Positions 40,720-48,831 of a stretch of 64,000 nucleotides of DNA are shown piece by piece. The notes below the pieces were generated by a model. The model was given only the letters and a program-made list of their open reading frames with translations, searched no databases and was not told the DNA's origin. This stretch comes from Mycolicibacterium aurum. GTDB taxonomy: Bacteria > Actinomycetota > Actinomycetes > Mycobacteriales > Mycobacteriaceae. Each line of letters starts with the position of its first letter. Within the stretch, counting starts at the first letter, position 1. A program made the translations under genes and the position numbers. The DNA is taken from assembly GCF_900637195.1 (NCBI RefSeq), contig NZ_LR134356.1, positions 4,154,001 through 4,218,000 on the forward strand, given 5' to 3'.

Positions 40720-40733
40720 ATACTCATGAGTAT
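40720..40733. promoter_or_regulatory. Perfect 14-bp palindrome ATACTCATGAGTAT
   Basis: Lies between the divergent TetR (start 40674) and AveC-like (start 40813) genes. Size, symmetry and position are typical of a TetR operator. Confidence 0.65.
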
Positions 40734-40812
40734 ATTTGTGGCCGCTGGGTCGCCGACGCCGCCACATGCGGGACGGCTGACTGCTTCCACGATCGCCGAG
40801 GGGAAACCGATC

Positions 40813-41985
40813 ATGAGTGACCTGTCCAAGAAGTCCGCTGTCACCGAATCGGTAGGCGCCACAACCGACCTCGGCAAACGGAGGCCGACGTCATCGGGGG
40901 CGTACAAGATCTGGGCGGGCGTCGGCGCCGTGTTCCTGGCGTACACCCTCTACGTGTGCATCCGCTGGGTGTCCGGGCCGTTCTTCGAGCCGGTAGACGG
41001 AGGGCCGACCGAGCCGCCGATGTACATGCAGATCCCGCTGATGGCCAATGCCATCGTGCTCTGGATCGGCCTTCCCTTCGCGCTGTGGTTCTTCCTCATC
41101 CGGCCCTGGGTGCGCGAGAAGCGCATCACGCTCGACGGCATGCTGCTGGTGTCGATGGGTCTGATGATGTTCCAGGATCCGATGTTGAACTACTACAGCA
41201 CCTGGTGCACCTACAACGCGTGGCTGTTCAATCAGGGCTCCTGGGCGCCACACATTCCAGGCTGGGTGGCTCACGAGGAACCGGGCCATACGGTGCCCGA
41301 ACCGATACTGACCAACATCCCCGGCTACATGTATGGCGTTCTGCTGCTGACCATCGTCGGGTGCTGGATCATGCGCCGGATCAAGAACCGTTGGCCGGCG
41401 ATCAGCAACCTGCGACTCATCTTGGCGACATACGCGATCGCGATCGTCTTCGACTTCATCATGGAGGCCTTGATCCTGCTGCCGATCGGCTTCTACTCCT
41501 ACCCCGGTGCCATCCAGTCCTTGTCGTTCAACGCAGGCACGTATTACCAGTGGCCGATCTACGAGGGCTTCATGTGGGGCGGGGTCCAGGCGGCGTTGTG
41601 CTGCCTGCGCTTCTTCACCGATGACCGAGGACGCACCGTTGTCGAACGCGGCCTCGACCGCGTCCGTGGCGGAATGGTCAAGCAACAGTTCATCCGCTTC
41701 CTGGCGATCTTCGGTGGCGTCAGCGCATGCTTCTTCCTCTTCTACAACGTCCCGGCGACCTGGCTCGGCATGCACGGCGATCCGTGGCCGGAGGATGTGC
41801 AGAAGCGCTCGTACTTCAACCCGGGCATCTGCGGCGAGGGGACCGATCGACCGTGCCCGAATCCTGATCTACCGCTGCCGACCAAGCACTCCGGCTACAT
41901 CAACCATGACGGTGAACTCGTGTTGCCCGATGGCGTGGAAGTGCCACCCGTAGTGCCGATCCAACGTGGCGATGACGGTCAATAG
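40813..41985 (+). CDS. AveC-like (spirocyclase AveC family) membrane protein
   Basis: 390 residues from the ATG at 40813. Several hydrophobic spans are visible (AGVGAVFLAYTLYV, IPLMANAIVLWIGLPFALWF, YGVLLLTIVGCWI, LATYAIAIVFDFIMEAL, LAIFGGVSACFFLFY), about six or seven in all. Conserved stretches such as DPMLNYYSTWCTYNAWLFN and YQWPIYEGFMWG resemble AveC, the avermectin spiroketal cyclase, whose relatives are common in mycobacterial catabolic loci with unknown reactions. It may cyclise, dehydrate or bind a polycyclic intermediate at the membrane. It overlaps the AAA+ gene by up to 20 nt. Confidence 0.75.
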   Translation: MSDLSKKSAVTESVGATTDLGKRRPTSSGAYKIWAGVGAVFLAYTLYVCIRWVSGPFFEPVDGGPTEPPMYMQIPLMANAIVLWIGLPFALWFFLIRPWVREKRITLDGMLLVSMGLMMFQDPMLNYYSTWCTYNAWLFNQGSWAPHIPGWVAHEEPGHTVPEPILTNIPGYMYGVLLLTIVGCWIMRRIKNRWPAISNLRLILATYAIAIVFDFIMEALILLPIGFYSYPGAIQSLSFNAGTYYQWPIYEGFMWGGVQAALCCLRFFTDDRGRTVVERGLDRVRGGMVKQQFIRFLAIFGGVSACFFLFYNVPATWLGMHGDPWPEDVQKRSYFNPGICGEGTDRPCPNPDLPLPTKHSGYINHDGELVLPDGVEVPPVVPIQRGDDGQ

Positions 41986-42793
41986 CCTCCGGCCGCAGGC
42001 CGAAAGCGGTTCGCCCGCCCCGTTTTACCGTGTAGTCGGCAGTGAAGCCGAAATCTTCCGGGCGGCGGCGCGTCGCGGTTCGCCGGTATTGCTCAAGGGG
42101 CCCACCGGTTGCGGCAAGACCCGTTTCGTCGAGGCGATGGCCCATGAACTCGGCCGGGAGCTGATCACCGTCGCCGGGCACGAGGACATGACCTCGGCCG
42201 ATCTGGTCGGCCGCTTCCTGCTCAAGGGCGGTGAAACCGTCTGGGTGGACGGTCCCTTGACCAGAGCGGTGCGGGGCGGCGCCATCTGCTATCTCGACGA
42301 GATCGTGGAGGCTCGTCAGGACACCACGGTGGTGATCCATCCGCTCGCCGACCACCGGCGCACGCTGCCCATCGATCGGCTGGGGACGACTCTGTCTGCG
42401 GCGCCGGGCTTTCAGCTCGTGATCTCGTACAACCCCGGCTATCAGAGCATCCTGAAGAGCCTCAAGGACTCGACGCGGCAGCGCTTCGTCGCGATCAGCC
42501 TCGATTTTCCCACTGCGGCCATCGAGTCCGAGGTCGTGGCTCGTGAGGCCGGGATCGATGGGTCCACCGCCGGGTCGCTGGTGGCCCTCGGCAACGCCAT
42601 TCGGAGCCTGGGCGGCTCGACGCTGACCGAGGTGGCATCCACCCGCATGCTGATTCTGGCGGGCGGTCTCGTCGCTGAAGGACTCAGCCTGCGTGACGCC
42701 GTGCAGTCGGCCGTCGTCGAGGTGCTCTCCGATGACCTCGATGTGATCCGCGGCCTCGGTGAACTCGCCGATGCGATTCTGCCTCGGCGGTGA
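41966..42793 (+). CDS. MoxR/CbbQ/NorQ-type AAA+ ATPase
   Basis: 275 residues from a GTG at 41966 (or 273 from the ATG at 41972), within the end of the AveC-like gene. Walker A GPTGCGKT (residues ~45-52), Walker B AICYLDEI (~109-116), and sensor region VISYNPGYQS match the CbbQ/NorQ branch of MoxR ATPases. These hexamers work with a VWA-domain partner to remodel or activate metalloenzymes (Rubisco, NO reductase). The partner is the next gene, coupled by a GTGA overlap. Here the client could be a Rieske or other iron oxygenase of this cluster. Confidence 0.88.
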   Translation: MAMTVNSLRPQAESGSPAPFYRVVGSEAEIFRAAARRGSPVLLKGPTGCGKTRFVEAMAHELGRELITVAGHEDMTSADLVGRFLLKGGETVWVDGPLTRAVRGGAICYLDEIVEARQDTTVVIHPLADHRRTLPIDRLGTTLSAAPGFQLVISYNPGYQSILKSLKDSTRQRFVAISLDFPTAAIESEVVAREAGIDGSTAGSLVALGNAIRSLGGSTLTEVASTRMLILAGGLVAEGLSLRDAVQSAVVEVLSDDLDVIRGLGELADAILPRR

Positions 42794-44475
42794 GTGCCGA
42801 ACCCGCCGACCCGCAGCGTCTCCGGCTCCTGGCCGGATTCCTGGCGGGGCGGTCCGTCGACGTCGCCGTGGCCCCCGCAGGGGAGGCCGCGTACACCGAC
42901 GGGCAGGTCGTCTTCGTCTCGGCGGGAGCGGATCCAGATATGCAGCGGCGCGAAGTACTGGTCCAGTGCGCCCTTCTCGGAGCCGGCAGTCTTGACCGCG
43001 CGTACGTCACGAGGCTGCGGGGAAGGAGCCTGCTCGCACGTCGCTACCTGAGGCTCGAAGGGCACCGCGTACTCACCGAACTCGGTCGGCGGGTCCCGCT
43101 GGCAGCAGCAATGAGTCTTGACCCCCCGCCGCGGTCGTCCAGTTCCAGAGATTCGCTGGAGATCGCCGAGAGCAGAACGACACTCGATGCCGCACCGGAC
43201 TGGTTCGGCACCATCAAGCCCTCGAAGCTGGTTCGCAGTCGCGATGAACCGGCTTCGCGGCCATCCGGCACCTACGCCAGAATGGACGTCGAGCACACGT
43301 CTGAGATGGACGAAGACGACGACGATGCCGACCCATCACAGAAGAGCTGGATCCTGAAGCTGTTCGAACTGCCGGTCGGCGCGCAGGCACCCGCGAAATT
43401 CCTGCGCGCGCTGTTCGGCAGCTCTCGCTCCTCGGGGAACGAGGGCGCCGGTGGCGAGTTGGAGGCCGGTTCGATACAGCGGACCTCGCGCGCCGGCACA
43501 GGTGCGCGGCCGGTACCGACCCCGATCCGGTTCACAAGTGCCGACACGCCGGGTGCGGCAGTCGGTGTGAGTGGCGCCCTATACCCGGAATGGGACGTGT
43601 TCAACGACCGCTATCGACCCGACTGGTGCAGGGTCGTCAACTTCCCGGTCACGACCGCTGCCGACGTTGCCGGCGCCGGTGTTCCCCGCGACGGCACACT
43701 CCGCAAAAAGCTCGCCCGCGTCGGGCTGGGCCCCAAAGCGTTGCGTGCCCGCGCCGACGGCGACGACCTCGACACCGAGGCGCTCATCGATCTGTTCGTC
43801 GATCTGCGCTCGGGTCACTCACCGCCCGAACACGTCTACACGGAACGCCGCAGACTCGCCCGGAATCTCGCCGTACTCATCCTGCTCGACGTGTCCGGGT
43901 CCGCCACCGACGCCGACCAGGACGGACTGGCCGTGCACGACCATCAGCGCCGCGCGGCCGCCATCCTAGCGGCGACACTCGAAGAGCTCGGCGACCGCGT
44001 CGCGGTCTACGGGTTCTCGTCCCAGGGGCGAAGCTCCGTTCACCTGGCCGCGATCAAGACCTTCGGACAACGGTTCGGCGCAGTCGCGCGCGCCCGCCTC
44101 AACCGGATACAGCCGTCGGGCTACACCCGGTTGGGCGCCGGCATCCGGGGCGCAGGTGCGATCCTCGCGCGTGACGCGGGGACGCCCAACCGGCTGCTTC
44201 TCGTGCTGTCGGACGGTTATCCCTACGACGATGGCTATGAAGGCCGTTACGCCGAAGCCGATTCGAGGAAAGCGCTGGAAGAGCAGCGCGCCGACGGTGT
44301 CGGATGCCTGTGCCTGTCGTTGGGATCCGCCACCGACACGGAGTCCCTCGAGCGGGTGTTCGGCTCGGCCAGCCACGCCCACGGCGCGACACTGGCCGAG
44401 GTGAGCCCGCGGATGGATGTGCTGTTTCTGGCCGCGCTCAGCGAACTGTCCGCTCCACGGCAGAACCGGGTATAG
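42790..44475 (+). CDS. CbbO/NorD-like VWA-domain protein, partner of the AAA+ ATPase
   Basis: 561 residues. The C-terminal VWA domain (~residues 360-550) has the metal-ion-dependent adhesion motif LDVSGSATD (Asp367, Ser369, Ser371) and later LVLSDGYPYDDGYEG. The N-terminal ~100 residues are helical; residues ~110-260 are Ser/Glu/Asp-rich and probably disordered (DEDDDDADPSQ). This is the usual layout of NorD/CbbO adaptors, which recruit the client to the MoxR-type hexamer. No Rubisco or NO-reductase genes are visible, so the client is unknown. Confidence 0.85.
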   Translation: MSAEPADPQRLRLLAGFLAGRSVDVAVAPAGEAAYTDGQVVFVSAGADPDMQRREVLVQCALLGAGSLDRAYVTRLRGRSLLARRYLRLEGHRVLTELGRRVPLAAAMSLDPPPRSSSSRDSLEIAESRTTLDAAPDWFGTIKPSKLVRSRDEPASRPSGTYARMDVEHTSEMDEDDDDADPSQKSWILKLFELPVGAQAPAKFLRALFGSSRSSGNEGAGGELEAGSIQRTSRAGTGARPVPTPIRFTSADTPGAAVGVSGALYPEWDVFNDRYRPDWCRVVNFPVTTAADVAGAGVPRDGTLRKKLARVGLGPKALRARADGDDLDTEALIDLFVDLRSGHSPPEHVYTERRRLARNLAVLILLDVSGSATDADQDGLAVHDHQRRAAAILAATLEELGDRVAVYGFSSQGRSSVHLAAIKTFGQRFGAVARARLNRIQPSGYTRLGAGIRGAGAILARDAGTPNRLLLVLSDGYPYDDGYEGRYAEADSRKALEEQRADGVGCLCLSLGSATDTESLERVFGSASHAHGATLAEVSPRMDVLFLAALSELSAPRQNRV

Positions 44476-44491
44476 GCTGCCCGAGGATTCA

Positions 44492-44506
44492 CAAGTAGTT
44501 GATATT
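44492..44506. promoter_or_regulatory. CAAGTAGTTGATATT operator-like site
   Basis: Exact copy of 38567-38581, 33 nt before the GTG of the EXPERA-like membrane gene at 44539. Identity over 15 bp and the same distance to a start argue for a shared regulator, probably the MarR protein. Confidence 0.6.
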
Positions 44507-44538
44507 GCCTCGGTCGAAGCGCTCCAGGAGGTGGCACC

Positions 44539-45357
44539 GTGCCCGACGACCTGACGACACCCGACGTTCACGAACCGAACTTCGCCCAGCCCTGGGCGCC
44601 TCATCGCCTCAAGATCTACACCTGGACGGGCATCTTCACGTTCGCGATGTTCCTGCTGGTGACCATCGGGGTCAGCGTCGGATTCATCGCCCCGTCATTC
44701 ACCACCGACGTCGTCGTGAACCTGATCTTCGGCATCCCGGTGATCCTGCTGCCGTTCGTCATCCTGTGGAATGCCCCGGGAGAAAACAGGACCCGTCTCG
44801 ACAAGGCGGCAGAGCTGACCCTGTTCTATCTGCCCTACACCGCGGGCAGCCAGATCGGCTACGAGCTGATGTTCCTGATCGGGCATCCGCTGGGCCTGTG
44901 GGCGCCCACGACCGACCCCGGGTGGAAATGGCTGTGGTGGCAGTACGGTCTGGCCGATACCCGCTATGTCAGCGGCAATCCCTGGATCTTCGCGCTGGAG
45001 ATAGTCGGTGTCCTCACCGGCATCACCGTGTTCGTCATGTGGACTCGGCTGATCAAGAGGGACCTTCCGATCGAATCGCGCATCCGCTGCCTGTGGGTCA
45101 CGTTCGCCGGATGCGCCATCTTGATGAGCAGCACCGCGGTGTACTTCCTGGCCGAGGTCGGCGCCGGCTTCAGCAACATCGGGCAGGGCGCATTCGGGCT
45201 CGGGTTCAAGTTCATCGGCGAGAACATCCCGTTCATCGTGCTACCGCCGCTTGTGCTGTACTCGATCCATCTGCAGATCGACTATCTGACCCGCCGGGCG
45301 GGCGCGGCGAACGCCGGCGTCAACGTGCGGGCGGTCCGAGGATCCACCGGACGATGA
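44539..45357 (+). CDS. Polytopic membrane protein, possibly EXPERA/emopamil-binding-like
   Basis: 272 residues, GTG start with CAGGAGG upstream. About six membrane spans (for example TWTGIFTFAMFLLVTIGVSV, LIFGIPVILLPFVILW, PWIFALEIVGVLTGITVFV). YTAGSQIGYELMFLIGHPLG followed by WWQYGLADTRYVSGNPWIFALE recalls the EXPERA pattern of sterol isomerases (WxxYxxxDxRYxxxDxxxxxxE), including the His and Glu of the isomerase site. A role in double-bond isomerisation of a sterol-like compound is a guess. The final ~12 codons overlap a reversed acyl-CoA dehydrogenase remnant, so the natural C-terminus may have been altered. Confidence 0.6.
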   Translation: MPDDLTTPDVHEPNFAQPWAPHRLKIYTWTGIFTFAMFLLVTIGVSVGFIAPSFTTDVVVNLIFGIPVILLPFVILWNAPGENRTRLDKAAELTLFYLPYTAGSQIGYELMFLIGHPLGLWAPTTDPGWKWLWWQYGLADTRYVSGNPWIFALEIVGVLTGITVFVMWTRLIKRDLPIESRIRCLWVTFAGCAILMSSTAVYFLAEVGAGFSNIGQGAFGLGFKFIGENIPFIVLPPLVLYSIHLQIDYLTRRAGAANAGVNVRAVRGSTGR

Positions 45358-45411
45358 TGTGACGCTCGATCTCCGAGATTCCGCCCGCGACCATGCCGGC
45401 GAAACACGGTG
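45320..45411 (-). pseudogene. C-terminal remnant of an acyl-CoA dehydrogenase
   Basis: On the minus strand the sequence reads CFAGMVAGGISEIERHIIV then RWILGPPAR and a TGA at 45322-45320, the characteristic end of an acyl-CoA dehydrogenase (compare GGTSEIQRNIIAQQVLGLP at 13788). Nothing upstream continues the gene: the epimerase gene begins 40 nt away on the other strand. About 30 codons survive, overlapping the 3' end of the membrane-protein gene. Confidence 0.75.
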
Positions 45412-45450
45412 TGAGAGCGCCATGACCGATGGAGTGATGGGAGGTCGGCA

Positions 45451-46362
45451 TTGTTGGACGGCGAGAAGATTCTGATCACCGGAGCCACCGGCAAGATCGC
45501 CTTTCCGATCGCGCGCACCCTGGCCGCCCGCAACGAGGTGTGGGGAGCTGCGCGGCTGCGCGACCCGGCGGACCGGGACAGACTGGCAGAAGTCGACGTC
45601 ACACCGCTGCCCCTCGACCTGAGTGTCGGTGATTTCTCCTCTCTTCCAAACGATTTCACGTACGTCTTCCACGCAGCTGTGGACCCGGGCCAGGGCACCT
45701 GGAGCAGATGCGTCGAGACGAACGCGCAGAACTCCGGTGACCTGCTCTACCACTGCCGGGCCGCCAAGGGTTTCGTGCTGTGCTCGACCGGGTCCGTCTA
45801 CGGGTATCAGGGCCGGCGTCCACTCACCGAGGACGACCCGCCCGGGGTACCGCTGCGCGCCAACTACAGCTTCTCCAAGATCGCGGCCGAGGCTGTCTGT
45901 AGCTGGATCGCCCGGCAGCACGGAATTCCCCTGACGATCATCAGAATCTGCTCCACCTACGGACCGGAGGGCGGATCACCCGCCGACCGACTCGACGCGA
46001 TCTTGGCCGGGGAGCCGATCCGGCTTCATCCCGACGCACCGAACAACTACAACCCCATCTACGAGGACGACTACGTCGAGCTCGGCATCCGCGCGATGGA
46101 AGTCGCGGCATCGCCGCCACAGGTGGTGAACTGGGCGGGCAGCGAAACCGTCAGTGTCGAGGAGTACTGCGCGTACATGGGTGGGCTCGTCGGAATGGAC
46201 CCCGTCTTCGAGTACACCGCAGAGGCGCACATGCCGCTGTGGCCCGACGTGACGCACATGCACGAGGTGCTCGGGAGGACGAAAGTTCCATGGCGCGAGG
46301 GGTTTCGGCGCATGATTGCCGCCCGCCATCCCGAACTCACACTTGTCGAACGGGCGGGCTGA
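45451..46362 (+). CDS. NAD-dependent epimerase/dehydratase-family protein (extended SDR)
   Basis: 303 residues, TTG start with GGGAGG upstream. ILITGATGKIAFPIA (nucleotide binding), CSTGSVYGYQG (Ser/Thr), YSFSKIAAE (Tyr, Lys) and RICSTYGPEG are the extended-SDR motifs. Substrates in this family range from nucleotide sugars to 3-beta-hydroxysteroids, and the setting favours the latter type. It starts a plus-strand group with an unknown protein and an LLM oxidoreductase. Confidence 0.85.
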   Translation: MLDGEKILITGATGKIAFPIARTLAARNEVWGAARLRDPADRDRLAEVDVTPLPLDLSVGDFSSLPNDFTYVFHAAVDPGQGTWSRCVETNAQNSGDLLYHCRAAKGFVLCSTGSVYGYQGRRPLTEDDPPGVPLRANYSFSKIAAEAVCSWIARQHGIPLTIIRICSTYGPEGGSPADRLDAILAGEPIRLHPDAPNNYNPIYEDDYVELGIRAMEVAASPPQVVNWAGSETVSVEEYCAYMGGLVGMDPVFEYTAEAHMPLWPDVTHMHEVLGRTKVPWREGFRRMIAARHPELTLVERAG

Positions 46363-46366
46363 GGCG

Positions 46367-47110
46367 GTGGAGCTACCAGGAACCCCGTCCGACGACGTCG
46401 ACGACGTGCTCGCCGCGGGTCGCGGTGACATCTCCACCTTGTTCGTGTCCATGGCCACCCGCCATCCCGAGGGACTCGATGCCGAATATCTGCGATGGCA
46501 CACTCTCGATCACCGACCCGAGCAGCACCGGCTGTCCGCGGTCCGCGCGTCGCTGCGCCTGGTGTCGACGCCTGCGTGCCGAGAGGCTCGATTGGCCGGC
46601 GCCGATCGGTTCTCCGCCGTCGACCACGTGATGACGTACTTCTTCAGCGATCCCGGCGGGATGGAGCCGTTCATGGCGCTGTCCACGGCCCTCGGCGACG
46701 CAGGACGCAAACTCCCGTTGCTTCCGCCGGTGGAGCGCGGCGTCTACGGTGTCGAGGCGCGAGTGGCGGCGCCGCGAGTCAAAGTCGGCGCCGACGTTCT
46801 GCCCTGGTGGCCGGTCGGCGGCGTCTACCTCACGCTGGAGCAGGGGACGGCGTCGGCGCAGCGTCTGCTCGACGTCGAGGGAGTGGCCGGCGTCTGGACG
46901 GCGACATCGCTGGCCGTCGGCGCCAGCCTGGCCAGTGCCGCGCCCGGGCAGACGATCTCGTACTACTTCCTGGACGATGACCCGGTGCGGGTCGCCGAGC
47001 GGCTGCGACCTGCACTCGAAGATCGTTGGGACACCGACGGCGTCGAACCGCTTTTCGCCGCACCGTTTCACACGGTCGTCCCGCATGAATGGGACCGCTA
47101 TGTGCCGTGA
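46367..47110 (+). CDS. Hypothetical protein
   Basis: 247 residues from the GTG at 46367, 4 nt after the epimerase stop. Family not recognised. The segments STLFVSMATRHPEGLDAEYL and RWHTLDHRPEQHRLSAVRAS suggest an EthD-like/dimeric alpha-beta barrel half, and GVYLTLEQGTASAQRLLDVEGVAG may be a second, similar half. No signal peptide or membrane span. Proteins with this fold often assist oxygenases or cyclases, which is only suggestive. Confidence 0.6.
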   Translation: MELPGTPSDDVDDVLAAGRGDISTLFVSMATRHPEGLDAEYLRWHTLDHRPEQHRLSAVRASLRLVSTPACREARLAGADRFSAVDHVMTYFFSDPGGMEPFMALSTALGDAGRKLPLLPPVERGVYGVEARVAAPRVKVGADVLPWWPVGGVYLTLEQGTASAQRLLDVEGVAGVWTATSLAVGASLASAAPGQTISYYFLDDDPVRVAERLRPALEDRWDTDGVEPLFAAPFHTVVPHEWDRYVP

Positions 47111-47122
47111 CCGAGGAGTGAC

Positions 47123-48076
47123 GTGCGCATCGGCCTGATGGTCGGCTCCGACAGGGAGCGTGAACGCCGGGACAGGCTCGCAGGGTTGATCGCCGATGGC
47201 ATGGCTGCCGAGACGGCCGGATTCAGCTCGTTCTGGTTCCCGCAGGTGCCCGGATATCTGGACGCAATGACAGCGATCGCCCTCATCGGCGCATCCACCT
47301 CGTCCATCGAGCTCGGTACCGCGGTGGTTCCCGTCCAGACCAGGCACCCGCTCATCCTGGCGCAGCAGGCGTTGACCACGAATGCCGCATGCGGTGGCCG
47401 TTTCACGCTCGGCCTTGGCGTCTCGCATGACTGGATCATCAACGGACAGCTGGGCATTGGCTACGAGCGGCCGGTGCACGAGTTACGCGACCATCTGGAC
47501 GTGCTCACCGCGGCCTTCGCCGGGCCCGGCCAGGTCGACATCGAGAACACCGGCTTCCGCGTGCACAGCCCGGTCGACGTATCGGACACTTCCCCGCCGA
47601 TTCTGCTCGCTGCGCTCGGGCCCGCCATGCTGCGCATCGCCGGAGAACGGGCCGACGGCACCATTCTGTGGATGGCCGACGAGCGGGCGATCGGTGACTA
47701 TGTCGCGCCGCGCGTCAGCGCCGCAGCGGACGCCGCGGGGCGAAAGGCGCCCCGCGTCGCGGCGGGCGTGCCTGTCGCCGTCTGCTCACCGGCCGAGACG
47801 GACACGGCGCGCGAGTATGCCAGCGAGGTGCTGGGCCACGCACACTTCTCCCCCAACTACGTCCGCCTACTCGAGCACGGCGACGCCGAGGACGTCGGTG
47901 ACACCATGGCGGCGGGCGACGAGTCCACCGTGCTGGCGCGCCTGCGCAGCTACCGCGACGCAGGCGTCACCGACCTTGCAGCGCGAGTGATCCCCCTCGG
48001 GGACGACGACGCCGCGCGTCGTGCGTCCCGTCAACACACGCAGGAGTTCCTGGCGTCGCTCGGCTCGAGCCTGTAG
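47123..48076 (+). CDS. LLM-class F420-dependent oxidoreductase
   Basis: 317 residues. MRIGLMVGSDRERERRDRL, FSSFWFPQVPGY, ELGTAVVPVQTRHP and GRFTLGLGVSHDWII are typical of an actinobacterial F420-dependent LLM subfamily. Cytoplasmic hydride transfer to or from a ketone, alcohol or enone. It is preceded by GAGG/GACCGAGGAG and closes the group begun by the epimerase. It converges with a small membrane-protein gene 3 nt away. Confidence 0.86.
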   Translation: MRIGLMVGSDRERERRDRLAGLIADGMAAETAGFSSFWFPQVPGYLDAMTAIALIGASTSSIELGTAVVPVQTRHPLILAQQALTTNAACGGRFTLGLGVSHDWIINGQLGIGYERPVHELRDHLDVLTAAFAGPGQVDIENTGFRVHSPVDVSDTSPPILLAALGPAMLRIAGERADGTILWMADERAIGDYVAPRVSAAADAAGRKAPRVAAGVPVAVCSPAETDTAREYASEVLGHAHFSPNYVRLLEHGDAEDVGDTMAAGDESTVLARLRSYRDAGVTDLAARVIPLGDDDAARRASRQHTQEFLASLGSSL

Positions 48077-48079
48077 GCG

Positions 48080-48265
48080 TCAGCGCCGGGAGCGTAGGAC
48101 GGACGCGACCACTGCACCGAGCACCGAACATCCCACCGCAATCGCGAAACCGCCGACGACCGCGTGTCGCACAAAGCCATTCGACACGAACGCGGCGATC
48201 TGCAACCCGCCTGCGACGAGCGCGAGCAATGCGAACGCGAGCGCGCCCAGGCGAAGCCATCCCAT
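48080..48265 (-). CDS. Small two-span membrane protein
   Basis: 61 residues: LGALAFALLALVAGGLQIAAF and HAVVGGFAIAVGCSVLGAVV are two membrane spans, with a short basic tail (VLRSRR). I do not recognise a family. It starts 3 nt after the VOC-protein stop, so it is probably co-transcribed with it. Confidence 0.6.
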   Translation of the reverse strand: MGWLRLGALAFALLALVAGGLQIAAFVSNGFVRHAVVGGFAIAVGCSVLGAVVASVLRSRR

Positions 48266-48268
48266 CTC

Positions 48269-48694
48269 TCAGCCCGGGGACCCGGCGGCGTAGCTGCCCA
48301 TGAACTCCATCGGCACCCCGCCGACGGTGCAGAAGAACAGGTCCACCCCCGGGACTCCCGCATCGAACACCGTGACATCGCTGGCGTGGCCCTTCGCCGC
48401 GTCGAGGTTGCCTGCGAAGTCGTCGGTCAGGAACGACAGCGCGGCCAATCCCTCCGGGGCTGCATCGCGCAGATGCTCCGGGACGTCGAGCACCTCGATC
48501 AGCCCGGCGACTCCACTACCGAGGATCGTCACGTCGGCACCGTCCGAGGGTGGCCAGCCCAGCGTCGTCTCCAGGACCGGACCAGGAACCCGCATCTGGT
48601 GTTGCACGGTCATGCCGACGACGTCGGTGAGAAACGCGATGAACGCGTCCGCCGAATGACTGCGCATGACGACGTGATGAAGCTGATTGGGCAC
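48269..48694 (-). CDS. VOC (glyoxalase/dioxygenase) superfamily protein
   Basis: 141 residues from the GTG at 48694, which has GGAGG 7 nt upstream. LHHVVMRSHSADAFIAFLTDVVGMTVQ is the first beta-alpha-beta unit with the metal-ligand His, and GVDLFFCTVGGVPMEFMGSY carries the terminal Glu. Such proteins are metal-dependent isomerases, epimerases (methylmalonyl-CoA-epimerase-like) or dioxygenases. It is divergent from the TetR gene at 48832, which may regulate it. Confidence 0.75.
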   Translation of the reverse strand: MPNQLHHVVMRSHSADAFIAFLTDVVGMTVQHQMRVPGPVLETTLGWPPSDGADVTILGSGVAGLIEVLDVPEHLRDAAPEGLAALSFLTDDFAGNLDAAKGHASDVTVFDAGVPGVDLFFCTVGGVPMEFMGSYAAGSPG

Positions 48695-48774
48695 GGACGA
48701 CCTCCGGTTCAGGCTGACTGTCACCCGAAAGTACCGACCCCGCAGCCCATAGGTGTTGGTATGCGTGAAAAAGT

Positions 48775-48795
48775 TAGTTAGACGTCGGTCAACTA
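48775..48795. promoter_or_regulatory. Imperfect inverted repeat, possible TetR operator
   Basis: TAGTT-16 bp pattern: TAGTTAGACG pairs imperfectly with CGGTCAACTA (7 of 10 positions). It lies between the divergent VOC (48694) and TetR (48832) genes, 37 nt before the latter. Confidence 0.4.
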
Positions 48796-48831
48796 TTCCC
48801 AACGACGAATTGCTCTGTTAGCGTCCGAGGC

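Noticed and set aside
41966..44475. Nitric oxide reductase or Rubisco activation operon
   Set aside because: No norB/norC or Rubisco gene is in the window; only the ATPase/VWA pair is present.
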